The notes under the pieces are model-generated. The model was not told the origin of the DNA. It saw only the letters and a program-made list of their open reading frames with translations, and did not search any database. The translations under genes and the position numbers were made by a program. Shown piece after piece: positions 12,826 through 25,775 of a stretch of DNA of 64,000 bases (positions are counted from its first letter, which is position 1; each line of letters opens with the position of its first letter). Source of the DNA: Parasponia andersonii (lineage: Eukaryota; Streptophyta; Magnoliopsida; Rosales; Cannabaceae); the NCBI GenBank assembly GCA_002914805.1, contig JXTB01000001.1:2331022-2395021 (forward strand). The letters run 5' to 3'.

Positions 12826-13620
12826 ACTAACCGTGTATTCACTCAATTAAAAAAAAAAAACTAGCCGTGAATATCCCCCAAAAAATAAATAAAATAACTG
12901 TGTATATATTGTCATAAAAAAAGTTTTTATCAAAAATTTTTCCGAAAAAAGCCAATTCCTTCTTTTTTTTTTTTATGATTATCAGAACTAACGTGTATTT
13001 TGCACTCAAAAAAAATAAATAAAACAAAAAACTATCGTGTATTTGTTAAAAAAAAAAAAAACCGTGTATATACCCTAAAAAAAAACTGTGTATATATTCT
13101 AAAAAAAAGTTTTTACCAAAAGTTTTTCCATGAAAAGCTCATTCCTTCTTTATTATGGTATCAAAACTAACCGTGTATTCACTGCCCCAAAAAAAAAAAA
13201 AAAAAAAAAAACTTACCGTGTATATCCCCTAAAAAAAAACCGTGTATATATTCTAAAAAAAAAAGGTCTATATTAAAAGTTTTTCCCTAAAAAGCCCATT
13301 CCTTCTTTTTTATGATATCAAAACTAACGTGTATTTTCCTTTCAAAAAAAAAAAACTAAATTGATTTTTCTCAAAGAAAGAAAAAACCCACGAGCGTGTA
13401 TTCGTTCAAAACAAAAGACAAACCACGTATATCCCCTAAAAAAAAACCATGTATATATTCTAAAAAAAAAAAGGTTTTTATCAGAATTTTTCCATTGAAA
13501 GCCCATTCCTTCTTTTTTATGATATCAAAACTAACTGTATATATTCTAAAAAAAAAACCCGCATATATAAACGTTTTATATACCAATATTTTTTTATCAA
13601 AACATTTTTCTTAAAAAAAC
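12826..13620. repeat. minisatellite, about four copies of a ~190-bp A-rich unit
   Basis: Each unit has the same order: CGTGTAT, an A run, CGTGTATATCCCCTAAAAA, CGTGTATATATTCTAAAAA, GTTTTTATCAAAAGTTTTTCC, AAAAGCCCATTCCTTCTTT, TATGATATCAAAACTAAC. Copies start near 12826, 13031, 13190 and 13390 and differ by substitutions and A-run length. Open frames across the array are by-products of the repeat. Confidence 0.75.
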
Positions 13621-13840
13621 CATTTCAAAGGCAAATTGTTTTGCTTAAAAAGTCATTCCAAGGATTTATTCTTACCTCAATGAAAAGAAGATTCTCTTGA
13701 AAAGTGAATGAAATGGTTTTAGGCAAAAAAGAATGGCTTATTATTGCAAGTCATTTTCAACTTAGTCAAAGTATTATCCAAGGAGTAAAAATAAAATCTC
13801 CATTCAAACATGACTCTATTGAATAGGTAATGTTTTAATA

Positions 13841-13990
13841 GAATTTTTTGTTTTTACTCCATGAATAAGTACTCTAATTTAGATCGTTGAATTTTAATCT
13901 AATACCTAAAATAATATTACTAGATTTACTAAAAAAAATATTATCATTAATACATATATAAATATAGAATGTTATTTAAAACAAAAAAGA
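13841..13990 (+). repeat. dispersed AT-rich repeat, copy 2
   Basis: Diverged second copy of the block at 11430-11555, same orientation and order of motifs. Confidence 0.5.
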
Positions 13991-14478
13991 TGGGTAATTT
14001 GAGTTAGTTAATGTTTGTTATTTTTTTTTTATAAGAAAATGAAACTAATGAAAAATACTTAATAATCCTAAATTACTCTCAGTTATCTTATTCGTTGGAG
14101 TAAAAAAAAACAACAAAAGACGCACAAATTTTCTTTCAATGTAGTTGTTTTATTCATTTTTTATTATTTAAAAAAACAACTTATTCATAATATGAAAATT
14201 ATGCTATTTTGGATTTCACCTTCCGTATAGTAAAAAAGAAATTTTATGAAATATTGAAAATATAGTTACGTATAATTTTAAATTAAAGGTAATTAAAAAA
14301 TTAAACTTTAAATTAAATTTTCAAAAAGGAAATAAATAAAAAAGAATTAAAAATTAATATAATCAATGAGATAATTTATTATTATAGATTTATTTTCAAA
14401 TTAGTCAAATTTACTCATCTATAGAGCAAAAACAAAAATATTCATTGAAAATTTACCTATAATATATATATATATATA

Positions 14479-14673
14479 CCAATCTAGTATGTATTTTATT
14501 TTTACCTATCCACATCTATAGTTATTATTTTATTTAATTAAAATTTATTATTTACGTCTTTTTAGGGTAAAAGGTGAGGAAAAAAAATATTAAATAATGA
14601 GTATTTATTTTTTTAAAATATTCAAATTATAGTAGCCATTAGATAATAATTAAACGACTAAAAAAAAACTATT

Positions 14674-14677
<4 letters not shown>
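14479..14677. repeat. MITE-like element, copy 2
   Basis: Begins CCAATCTAGTATGTATTTTA then TTTTTACCTATCC. The interior shares TAATTAAAATTTATTA and the AATTATAGTAGCCATTAGATAA block with the other copies. The right end merges into an (AT)n run. Confidence 0.55.

Positions 14678-14712
<35 letters not shown>
14676..14712. repeat. (AT)n microsatellite
   Basis: Uninterrupted AT dinucleotides for about 35 bases between two MITE-like copies. Confidence 0.85.
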
Positions 14713-14717
14713 TATAG

Positions 14718-14940
14718 GCATAAGTATATTTTTTTTTAACCTATGCATAAATATCAATTTGACCAATAAAAATTTATCAAGCACATTTTTTATAATAAAA
14801 AGTAAGAGAGAAAAATAGAATTAATGATATATATTTTTTCATGCACCTTATTGTAGCAGTTAGATTATCATTAAATGGTGATTCAATGGCTAAAAAAAAA
14901 TACCTACACATAGGTAAAAAAAAATATACCTACTAGATTG
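14718..14940. repeat. MITE-like element, copy 3
   Basis: Starts with a TTTTTTTTTAACCTATGCATAA-type end and closes with ACATAGGTAAAAAAAAATAT then ACCTACTAGATTG. The closing end is the inverted form of the start of copy 2 (CCAATCTAGTA..ACCTAT). The centre has ATAATAAAAAGTAAGAGAGA and GCAGTTAGATTATCATTAAA. Confidence 0.6.
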
Positions 14941-14944
14941 ACAA

Positions 14945-14945
<1 letters not shown>

Positions 14946-14987
<42 letters not shown>
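14946..14987. repeat. (TA)n microsatellite
   Basis: About 40 bases of TA dinucleotides directly after MITE-like copy 3. Confidence 0.85.
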
Positions 14988-14990
<3 letters not shown>

Positions 14991-15406
14991 CTATAGAAAC
15001 GCAAATGTCCCTTGGGATTCTATCTTGTTCTCGACCTACTTGTTTGCTTAATTTTTTTATTTTTTATTTTTGGTAATTTTCGTTTTAGCTTAAAATTAAT
15101 CGTGCAGTAAATTTTATCTACGGTTTATTCTTTTTTTTTTCTTTCTTTCTTAAAAGGATAAATATGTCATCATAATCATATGATATATGTTATTATCACA
15201 TGTATTTTTTTTATTAAACAATTTCTATAGTTATATTATGGAAGAATTGTCACATATTTTGTTTAGGAAGGAACACATACTATTGCCCTGATATACTTTT
15301 TTTTTTTTAAAAGAAAATTATCAAATAAGGATGTGTTGTTAGTATACCAAAAGATAAATGATGTGTTGTCATTTTTTCATTACTTATAATTAATATATAT
15401 ATATAT

Positions 15407-15591
15407 TTATTTTATAACTATATAGATGTCTTCTATATAGATGATTTTAAAGATTTTCCATATAAATAAAAAAAGAAATTTAAAAAATGGGAATTTTTAT
15501 ATATTATTTTATTTTATAACCATATAGATATTTTCCATATAGATAATTTGACAGATTTTCAATATAAATCAAAGAAAAGAAATTTAAAAAA
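15407..15591 (+). repeat. imperfect tandem duplication, ~84-bp unit
   Basis: Units at 15407-15488 and 15508-15591 share TTATTTTATAAC, ATATAGAT, TATAGAT, AGATTTTC, ATATAAAT and AAAGAAATTTAAAAAA in the same order, joined by a 19-base spacer. Confidence 0.65.
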
Positions 15592-17550
15592 ACAGGTCAC
15601 GTGCCTTAGGCATGTGTAGCCGTAGCTAGTATATATATATATATGTGTGTTAGACGAAGGTATGGACTCAACTCTTTGTGTGGACCCCTCTCTTTAGGCT
15701 AATGTGGTGGAGAGACCTCGGAGTGGTTGTGATCTCCATGCTAATGTGACGATCAAGACAAAATGAACAGATGGTCAAGACACAATGAAGAATCTAATGA
15801 ACAGAATTGATCAGGGCAGGGACTAGGGGAGGGAGGGCGGTAATGCTTCTTTAAAATTAGGGGGATTGTTCTATTTGGTGTGTGCATGCGAATACATCAA
15901 GCTAGCAATATGAGAATGAGAATGAGTTTGTAATGGATTGAGTTACTCTTTTCGAATTTCTCTATGTTTATAAGAGAATAAGCAATTTTGTTTAATATTA
16001 ATCTTCACATAATCGGGTGAAAATATTGAGCCATAATTAAAGACAAGGAATTCACGAGTAAAATGACTCAAATGGATGATAAATCTACACAAGCAATCTC
16101 GATAGGGGTTCCAGAGGGGGGAACAAAAAAAACAATCTCAATAGCTAGGGGTCCACTGAGAGTCTAGAGTATTAGAGCTGACCATCACCCCGCAAAAATG
16201 TGCCTGCAAATGGGCCTAACTACTAGTCCATTAAGTGCTATTTAATGTGCTGTCCGGATTTTGAACAATCATCTTTCACCTAATTGATACAAGAAATACG
16301 GGGTCCCTTCAAATCTCAGGACTTTTAGGTGATTTTGGAGAAACAGTAGTGCTCGTAATGGTCCAAATTTCGGTACGTAGGGTCTATGTCCTCCAATCTT
16401 AAAGGGTTATGCGCCAAGAGTTTCAACCCAATTGTATCTATTGGAGCCTCAAGCTTGCCCAGAATTAATGCTTTTCTTCAAGCCTTATTAACTATATGCA
16501 TGTTGGGAATGTCATGTTTCCTTTAGGTTTATATCCCTTATATTAAGTTTTGAAAATAATTAATTCGATCTTATAGCTCAAACTAATTGGATAATATATT
16601 AGATGAAACTAGGGGTAATTACAAATATATTTCGTATTATAAAATTCTAATTTCAGCTTTGTAATATTTGATTTATTTAGGTAAAATGTTTTAATTGATG
16701 AAAATTCCATTCCTGTTTTGAACAAAAACTATTTTGAAATAATTCTTAAATTAATAGAAAGTTGTTATCAAACAATTCAAAATTAATAAAAGAAAATAAT
16801 GGATTTTCATCGATTGAAACTTTTTTTTTTTCAGATGTTAAATTGCAAGCTTATGTTACAATCCTCATGTTTGTAATGTAGTTTTCAAGAACACGAGAGT
16901 AAATAATTTTTTTAAAAAATTAAATAAACTACAAAGGATACATTTGTAACTGACCCGTGAAACTAAAGCAGATCTTATAGTCTAGATAAGCACTTTGAGA
17001 TCAGACTCATAATGGCTAACTCTTTTCTTTTTTCTTTCTTTTTTTCCCCAACCTTTCGAAAATCTCAAGGTTATCAAAAAAAGATAACATAATATTATAA
17101 CAGTGGTTTTACCTAACTTCGTCATAATCATGGTTAAGTTATGAATATAGGAGGCACGTCCAATATTAAATATAGATATATGGAACCGTATTTAGGCAAG
17201 TTATACTAACGAACCTTCATTTAAAAGTCTTGGTAGACTATTAATAATAATATTGCTATGAAGTGGGACCACACGTGAAGTTTCCATCACAAAGTAGTGG
17301 CAGCATAATCAATTGCCATTGCCCATTGGTTAATCTTGCATGGTGGACAATGTTGCTTCCTCGATCAAATATATCATTGAGAACATTCCAAGTGAAATCA
17401 TAATTGTTTTTAAGTATAATATACATACTTAGCCTTTAATTTATTATACCTAACCTTTTTTTTCTTTCTGAGCGTGCAAACTTAAAACACGACTTTGTGA
17501 CTTTGGACCCATGATACATGTAGGTATATGTATATATTTATATATATGGA
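15592..17550. other. intergenic region, no supported gene
   Basis: A somewhat less AT-rich patch at about 15640-15860 and 16060-16450 holds no open frame of useful length and no recognised motif. The rest is AT-rich. Confidence 0.6.
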
Positions 17551-17754
17551 CACAAGTAGATATATATATTTTTTATTTCTTTATAGGTATTATTTCGTTG
17601 AATTAAAATTAATTATGTATGGTTTTTTATAATAAAAAGTATTTAATAATAAATTTTTATTTTTTAATTATCTAAATTATGATAATTATTAGATAATGAT
17701 ATAATGGCTAAAAAAAGAAAAATCTATGGATAACTACCTATTGAATTAGGAATC
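17551..17754. repeat. MITE-like element, copy 4
   Basis: Contains TATAGGTATTATTTCGTTGA, TTATAATAAAAAGTATTTAA, AATTATCTAAATTATGATAA and GGATAACTACCTATTGAATT. These correspond in order to copies 2, 3 and 5. The ends are more decayed than in copy 3. Confidence 0.5.
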
Positions 17755-17776
17755 TATATTTGTATATATATTGGGC

Positions 17777-18014
17777 ACTAATTCAGTAGAAATTTTTAAT
17801 TTTATCTATTTATAAGTATTATTTTACTTAATTAAAATTCATAGCATACGTTTTTTATAATAAAAGTTAGAGAGAGAATAAAATTAAACAATGGATATTT
17901 ACTTTTATTATTTTTTTTCTAATTATCTAAATTATGATAATCGTAAATTATTTGATCTAACGGCTAAAAAAAAAATAACTATAAATAGTTAAAAAAAGAT
18001 AACTATTAGATTGG
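17777..18014. repeat. MITE-like element, copy 5
   Basis: Contains TTTATAAGTATTATTTTACT, TTATAATAAAAGTTAGAGAG, AATTATCTAAATTATGATAA and ends GATAACTATTAGATTGG, the inverted CCAATCTAGTA-type terminus of the family. Confidence 0.55.
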
Positions 18015-19228
18015 AACATATATATATTACACTTATATACGGCACTATTTGCTTTCTATAAAGCTTGCACAACTACCAAGAGAAAGAAAGATAATGCAGT
18101 AAAGCAAATTCGCTTTCCATTCCTCAAGAAAATTCATCATGCATATCATGTATACTAGTATACACAAAGCTATAATTGTCGACTAATTTAATTTTTTTTA
18201 ATAATTTGTTGTATATACGACCATAGGGTATATATCTTAATTTGTACTAAAGAAGATTTCTTTTTTTTTTTTTAATGAACTTATGAAAAACATGCAGCCA
18301 AAAGACACAATAAATGCAATTGAAAACGACGTGAATCCATGATTCTTAGGATGGCGATGCGTATCAGTAAGTCTATAACTCAATAGTCATGTTTCAGAAT
18401 TTGAAAGAAAAATATTGCAAAAAAGGTAATAAATCATTTAATGATATATGATATAATATATGATACATATATGCAATGACTTCATGGAGAAGAGAGAGTG
18501 AAGAGACAGTGTGATTACAGATTGCATGAATTATGGTATATGCGCGGCCATCGCAAGAAAGAAAATTGAAGTCAACTCATGATTACATGGATACAAAGTT
18601 ACGTATACGTAGAAAATTATGCATATTAACATTGTTTCTTAGGCAAGCAAAATAGAAATATATAGTACCATGACTTGCCTTATAATTATGTTCTGATCAT
18701 ACTACCCTTTCTTCCTTAGCAATTCGGAGATCATAACACAAGTTCATCATGATGATTTTTACCAAACAGAAAGTTGGTTCAAACTTCAGTCTGACCTTTC
18801 GAATACGTTTTGACAAAACGAGTTGTACAATGCAATAGTTACGTGTGTGACACTAATTCGATGCAGAATGAGAGAAATAACATGAGTCACAGAGTATTCT
18901 AACGTAAAATAATTAAGATAGTATTTTGGTTTTCGTAAGATAATGTTAACTTGTCAAATTTTACGAAGTTAGTTAAGTTTTCAGTGAATCAAATACTAAA
19001 AGCTTTTTTTCAGTATACGTGTTTCAAATTTCTGACTTTTTTTTTATTTAAAAATTTTCATATTTTTATTTTTTATAATTGTACAAGGGTATTACTAACG
19101 TCCAAAACATTCGGTATTAATTTCCAAAAAAAAAAAAAAATCGGTATTCTTCGAGAAGCAACGAATTAAACATGTAATATTTTTGTTTTCTTTTGGTTAA
19201 ACACCGTAATTGAATTCAACATGTAATT
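18015..19228. other. intergenic region, no supported gene
   Basis: AT-rich sequence with only short low-complexity open frames. Nothing recognised. Confidence 0.6.
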
Positions 19229-19439
19229 GTCTGTGTAAAAACCCGGATTTTTGGAGAGTAAATTGGAAATTTTACCAATTTTTGGATTAATTTAATGGAA
19301 GGGTTAAATTGTAAAATTTCTTTGGAAATATGGACTAAAATGCAAGTTTGAGGACGAAATTAAAAGAGTTTTGGGAAATGTGGGACTATTATATAATTTT
19401 TTTAAAAATTGCATAGTCCTCTATACCAGTCACATGGGT

Positions 19440-19502
19440 TCTCTTTTCCCACTCACTCTCTCTCTTCCTCACCCAATCTCTCTCTTTCTCTCTCTCTCTC
19501 TC
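19440..19502 (+). repeat. CT-rich microsatellite tract inside the solo LTR
   Basis: A run of CTCTCT/CTTCCT motifs. In LTRs such pyrimidine tracts often lie near the transcription start, but no TATA box was assigned here. The open frames at 19409-19749 lie in this tract and the GC-richer stretch after it, and match nothing known. Confidence 0.6.
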
Positions 19503-20829
19503 GTCTCTCTTGTGTCTCGGCTGAAGGGGAAACAAGAGAAGTAGCCGCCGCCAAGGCCATCGTTTGGCCAGCCCAACTATTGGCAAAGCTCTCCATTGCG
19601 GCTTGGACAACCACTGCCGACCTATAGAGCCATCGGAGTTGCCGTCGTCACCAGAGAAGAAAGTAAGCTATGGCGGAGTTTTGAATTTCCGGTGTAGTTT
19701 CAGACCATTTCAACTCGTGTCCTTAGGCTTGTTGGATTCGTCTTGTTAAGATGAATTTCTAAGTATATATATCGTGACTCCATTTTGTCCGATTTAAAAG
19801 TTGTCATTTTTGAGTATTTTAAGCTTAAGCTTGACTTTGTGATCCAAACGTTCGATTGTATTTTCGATGTTATTTTTGGAATGCACTCAAAAAATGGAGA
19901 AAATTAACATATATATTGACTATGTTTGGTGATCAGTACGAAAAATGAAATCAGACGACTAAGATTTACCTTGTTTTGCATACCATCGATCCGGACCCAA
20001 ATTGGACAAATTATATTTATCTAACCTAGCTATTTTGGGTGTTATAAATTTAGTAGAGAAGTTCTTTTGAGGATTTGAAGCTCCGTTGAAAAGTTAGTTT
20101 TTCACAAGAAAATGATCAAGGGGTTAGAATTAGTTTCCGACCCTCCGAGTGATTGTTCAATGACACCTTAAGGATCTAATAGTATAGTATCACTATTCGA
20201 GTGGGGTAGGGATTCAGTTACCTCCATTTTATATCATTTTTGAATAAAATTATTTTCTACAACATATGATAACAAATATAATTTTGGAACTATTTCAATA
20301 TCTGTGATGAAATTTGATTGTATGATATATATTGTGTTGCTATGAGAATTTTTGAATGCAGGTTACTTTGGGGTATATTAAAAATATAACCATTATGCTA
20401 TCCATTTTTCTATAAAACTTAATATGCTTATTCTATTAAAAAATCAGAGCACAATAGTTTTCACACTTCAGTTCTATATTGCACATATCACAGGATTATA
20501 CATAAGCATCATGTTATCATCGTAGGTTTACAATGTGACACTGCGTACCTCGTCATCTATTTAGAGTCCATAAACCCGCGCGAGATTTGTTTCTTCTGAT
20601 TACCTCCTCATTTGACAGGTATAGGCAATTTGGTTACCCCTTTAGGTTTAGTAAGTGATACATGAGTGTCCTTTCTAGATATGTACTTAGGTATGAGGCA
20701 GGTTATTAGGTATACTTAGTGCTATTATCTTGGGTTTCTATAGATGAGAGGATGTGAACTCATGTGTATGGGTTGATTTTTTTTCATGTATATATGAATT
20801 GAATAGTTTTGCTTATATTGATTTATTTA

Positions 20830-20846
20830 TATATATATATATATAC
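20830..20846. repeat. short (AT)n tract in the solo LTR
   Basis: AT dinucleotides inside the solo LTR. A second short tract lies near 20871-20884. Confidence 0.7.
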
Positions 20847-21403
20847 ATATGGATTTTCGATTTTGAACTATTATATATATATATTGACTTTAAACTAACC
20901 ATGTAGAAACTTTCTATTACCAAAATATTTTCCATCGAGGTAATTATTTTTTTATTGGGTATTTCATACTCATCGCCTACCTTCCTTCATTAGGTGGTGT
21001 TTAGTGTAACCTTAGTGATCAAAAGGATTAAGAGGCCATTTGGACTGTAATTCGTTGTCTTGATAATGCTAGAAACTTGGTGTTATTGTGGTGTTTGGAT
21101 TGTTTAGATTTTGATCTAGCATTGAACTTATATATACCATTTTGATATTTGATATTTGTTATGGACGATGATAATGCTTGAACTCTATTTTGAATCATAT
21201 TTTCTAATTATTATTCGATCTATGTTTAATGGTATATATGAATTATAGGAGAGATTCACAACATAAAATTTTAAATATTTTATTCAATGACTATTTTACA
21301 AAATGGAAACTTTTAACATATTTTTTAAATAAATCAAAAAAATTTTCATCTTTGTAAAATTCTTTTTCTGTTACTAGTCTAAATTTTGGAACATGACAGT
21401 CTG

Positions 21404-24096
21404 CATATGTGTATCTTTCTTGATTTTCATATGCACTTATCCTCTGCCTAGTAACTCAAAATTTGGGCATGTCGATATGAATAATTCATTCCAAATTTCA
21501 CACTTTTCATTTGACAAAATTGGGACTTATCTAATCAAATTTCACTTTACATTGCTACTATATTGACCCATATATACAAGGGTTTATGTTAGGGAATATA
21601 ATGTGACATATAGTAGTAGCATCAAGACATACCTAGTAGACTAGAGTAATTATATATATGACGAGCCCCGGCCCATTTTTTTTTTTTTTTCATTGTACTC
21701 CACAACAGAATAATCAATATAACATGTTTTCGCGTATAAAATGTGTATCACATACATCTCTGAATTTTTTGGAATAATAATGAAGCTTTTCCTACTTTCT
21801 TTTTTCTTGTAAAGAAAAAAAATGTATTGTCTAATCACATAGCACGATGCCAAGCCAAAAATTTGAAAGTGGAACTGTGAGCAAATTACTGCTAAAGAGT
21901 GAGGCAAGCATCCCAGGCCCAAGTGGATCCTACTGTAGGGCCTTCAACATTGCCTTAGCAAAAGAATCCCAATTTTGCTTTAATTTTTCAATTCCCCTAA
22001 TGTGAAAAGAAAAAGGACGGTAAAAGACTATTTTATTGGTAATATAGATTGTGTGTGAATTCTCAAATTTTTACACATGTTTTGTTATGTAGTTTACAAG
22101 TTGACTCTAATATTATCATGTGAAAGAGCACGGTAAAAAATTTTCATTCGATGCTTAAAGTATTTCTGAACTCCTTCATCAAATCTTGTCACATTTTCGT
22201 ATTCTAAAATGATTCGAAGTTGACATGCCGCTAACAATAGTGATCAGTAGTACCACTTTGTGATGTTCCCACTGACTATTGAGCTATCTGGTTAGAAAGG
22301 TGTGCTCTACCAGTCCACCAAATATATTTGCACATGAGTCCCGAGAAAGGTATATTCAGATATGCAATCGAGAAAGATAGGACTAGTAGATTCAATTTGG
22401 ACAATTATCCTCAATTGTACGGCCGGCAACCTTTTCAGGCCTGGAAAAGAAGCACAAAGGTCTAATCTACAGATAGGGAATCCAACGAGACTACAAATAT
22501 CCATGATGGAGCGGAGCTGTGCGTAGCTCTTGATGTGTTTGTCCTTTAGTGTAGGGTGCAAGGAGCCTGCCTGGTGGCGCTCTGGTGGGCGTAAAAGGCT
22601 ACCAAACTAGAGTAAACCAACTTATAATTGATTCCTCTGACAATCGACATATGCGTTTAATGTATCACAGCTATTTATTAAGGTAAGTTTGACTCATAAA
22701 GATTATCCTTAATATATAATTATTTTGCAATTAAATAATGAAATATTATATAAAATTTTTATTCTAATTTTTTTCCATTAAAATTCTAATTATTAGGTTC
22801 CACAAATCAAACATCGCCTAGAATACGTATTGGGATTATACTAATAATTTTGCTCTTGAACAAGATTTAGACAAGGATATATGCCCTATCCCCTAATTCT
22901 TCATTCTCTCGGCTCTCTTTGATCTTAGCTTATCCAAGAGCTCATATTGATTGATTTCGATGGTAATTAGACGATAGACATTGAATTATTATATTTATAT
23001 GTTGATTGATCATGAAATGATCTAATACTCAAAAGACTTCTCGGGATAAGTCTTTCTTTTCACCTATCTTTCTTAATTAGTGATCTCATCGTATCGAAGA
23101 TCATAAGTATAGGTCTTTCTGATTAGATTATAAATTTGAATTTTAAGAAGTATTCTTTGTACTAGTTGTTCCTTTATGATTCGTTTGACATACTGGATAA
23201 GATAAAATAGAATTGAACTATTTTAAAAGATAAGATTAGATATGATAAGATTGATTGAGTATAATTATAGTCCAATACTATTTTATGTTGGTGGTTTCAA
23301 AATTTAGAAAATACAATTTTAAACAATATAAACACTTATTTACAAAAATATCATTTTCAAAAAATATTTTGAAGATACCAGTTCAGATATTACCACTTTA
23401 AAAGTTGAATTTTAAAAAATACCAGTTGTAACAATAAATTTTGAAAAATACCATTTTATACCAATTTAAAACATTATATTATTTTTAAGCCAATTCTGAA
23501 TTATCTCTCTCAATCCCAAAATCTTAAGAGGATAAAACTATTCTCTTCTAAGGATACTATTTTTAGAGTAAATAATTTTAATCATATCTAATACTTTTTA
23601 TATTCATGCACTAAACGTAAGATTTATTTAATAATTATCTAATCTTATCCTTATCCTATTTCTTGCGTTTCAAATATGCAGAGTAATGTAATGCACGTCA
23701 AAGTTCTTGCTAAATTTTGATATGCGACAATTTGCAACTAATTAACTTCAAATTTACATAGATCTTGCAGTTCGTCAAAAGAAAAATTGGTCACTCTTTA
23801 CATTATTTGGTTAGTGTTAGACGGAGGATTTTGTTAACACTGGGATGATTCTTAGAGTAGAATTAATCACTAAGCGAATTAAAATGCGAAAAACAAATGA
23901 ATACAACATATTTTACATGGTTCGACTTAATTCTTGCCTGTGTCCACGAGTCTTTTGTTATATAGAACGATATACGCGCGCAATGTATTAGGAAATCTAA
24001 ATATAGAGCTTGCCAAAGAGAATTAGTGAGTGTTAACACTTAACTAAACATTTTAAATATATAAAATACAAAGCATTTCACAACATAAATGTAATT
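21404..24096. other. intergenic region between solo LTR and copia-like element
   Basis: Mostly AT-rich. A less AT-rich island at about 22280-22615 carries an 84-codon open frame on the minus strand (22307-22561) with no domain I recognise. Nothing else is supported. Confidence 0.6.
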
Positions 24097-24473
24097 TATT
24101 AGGAAATTCTATTTCCTATGTTGGACTATATATTTTAAACAATTGTTTTGGACCATATTATTTGTAAGCAAATCTAATTAGTGATTTAATTAAAGATGAG
24201 TCGGATATCTAACTAGGTATAGATATCAATATGAATATCTTGTTAGCCATCTAGTTGGGTGTAATGGATACCCAACAGTGGACTACTTAAAAAAAAAATA
24301 TTAGGGTTATGAGTCCCACCACTTTTTCACATACATTCATTCTCTCTGTAGTCTGTTATCGATTACAGAGAATTCCATCTGAGTGTTTTTGGAATTATGT
24401 TATGTGGAAGATCAAACCCTCAGACAATCAAAATTAGTTTCTAATGCTTTTACCTTCGGTTCATCGTCTAGAT
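24097..24473 (+). repeat. 5' LTR of the copia-like element
   Basis: Starts TATTAGGAAATTC (TG changed to TA; the 3' copy keeps TGTTAGGAAATTC). The right boundary is approximate, taken where similarity with the 3' copy ends after TTCATCGTCTAGATT. Confidence 0.65.
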
Positions 24474-25775
24474 TGTTGGGATATTTACCCTAAAAAGAAG
24501 ATTTATAATTTTATCTTTTTTAGTGTAAATAACTTTTTCTTATATACAATTATGATATTTGTTAGATTAAACTACCTCAGTTGAATAGTTTATTTATCTG
24601 AAAAAAATTCTATGACGTTTTTTTGTATATAAAGAAACAAACATGATTAAGTATTAATTATAGGGAGGTTTGTTTTTTTATCTAAGCCTAAATTAACTAG
24701 TTCACAATCTGTAAATAAAAATAGAATATTTTATTTACTAAAGATTGTAGTGTTTATCTATCTCAACGGGAATGATGTGTCTTAAATTATTGAAGTGTCT
24801 GACTTCTAATAGAAATACTAATCCAACATAAATAAGTTATATGTATTGAATTAGACAAGGTAATCTAAAGAATTAGAGCGTCGTAACTCAATTCTTAGTA
24901 TTACCACAAATTAACTCTTAACATGTAGATCTTAATTCTTGATGTTTGACTGGACTTACTTTCATAGATTGTAATATTTTGATTTGTTAAAAGACTAGCC
25001 TCTATAAAATTAGAGGCGAACTCTGATATATTGAAGGTTATAACTTATGAAATGATGGGAACACCAAATAGTTAAGGACATTATATATTAATGCCACTTT
25101 AGAATTTTTTAAGATTTATGGAATAATTAAATCTAAGAACTTAGTATTCAGTTTGTAAATTAGTTGATAATTTTTTCTAAATGGCTATTGAGAACAAAAT
25201 TATCGAGTACACTGCTTGTATAGGTATTATATTTTTAGATGATATGTAGTTTTAGTGGGAGTTTGTAATTTGATTTAGACGCTTATTGTGTGACACTTAT
25301 TTATGTTGTATATTGTAGTATTTTGGTTAATGATAGTTTTCATTGTTGACTCTATACATTTTATATATGTTAATATATGATGTATTTCATATTTTCTTGC
25401 TTTCGTATTATGGTTTAACATTAAAGTTTGTAGTAATGCATTAAAAGAGAAAGACTAAGATCAATCTCAATAAAGTTTCGAGAGGACTAATTGGAAATAG
25501 GTACAGTAAATCATATTACGTGTAATTTTCATGCCATATTCCATACTCGATCTATGTCATTCGGGTGTACTAGTACAGTGATCATTAAGGATTCTAGTTC
25601 CCATCCAAATAAATATAATGATGAGCACTTTGGTTTCGTCCTGATATATCTGATATACGAGATTGCAATTTCAGGGATATTCAGAGATATTCAGGGATAA
25701 TATGGCATATTCATGGCTATGCTTCAGTTTTGTAATACAATTGTATTTGGTATATATGTGACCAAAGTGAGAAAT
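24474..25775 (+). other. internal region of the copia-like element, non-coding
   Basis: About 1.3 kb of AT-rich sequence. The longest open frame (25491-25700, 69 codons) has no element domain. A short repeat of CAGGGATATTCAGAGATATT occurs at 25672-25697. No initiator-Met primer site was recognised. Confidence 0.55.

Larger units (their letters stand above)
19234..21398 (+). mobile_element. solo LTR (2,165 bp) with perfect 5-bp target duplication
   Basis: Begins TGTAAAAACCCGGATTTTTG and ends AATTTTGGAACATGACA, giving the TGT..ACA inverted ends of an LTR. It is flanked by GTCTG at 19229-19233 and GTCTG at 21399-21403. There is no primer-binding site, polypurine tract or element protein next to it and no second LTR in the window, so it is a solo LTR left by LTR-LTR recombination. 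The TGTAA-ACCCGGA start and the long LTR are typical of some plant Ty3/gypsy families, but the superfamily cannot be settled without internal sequence. Strand is given by the assumed LTR orientation. Confidence 0.8.

Noticed and set aside
13371..13614. Phe/Lys-rich open frames on both strands
   Set aside because: They lie in the A-rich minisatellite and translate its repeat unit.
19409..19749. Open frames in the CT-rich and GC-richer stretch at 19.4-19.7 kb, first taken as a possible gene start
   Set aside because: The whole region lies inside a solo LTR defined by TGT..ACA ends and a GTCTG duplication; no following exons were found.
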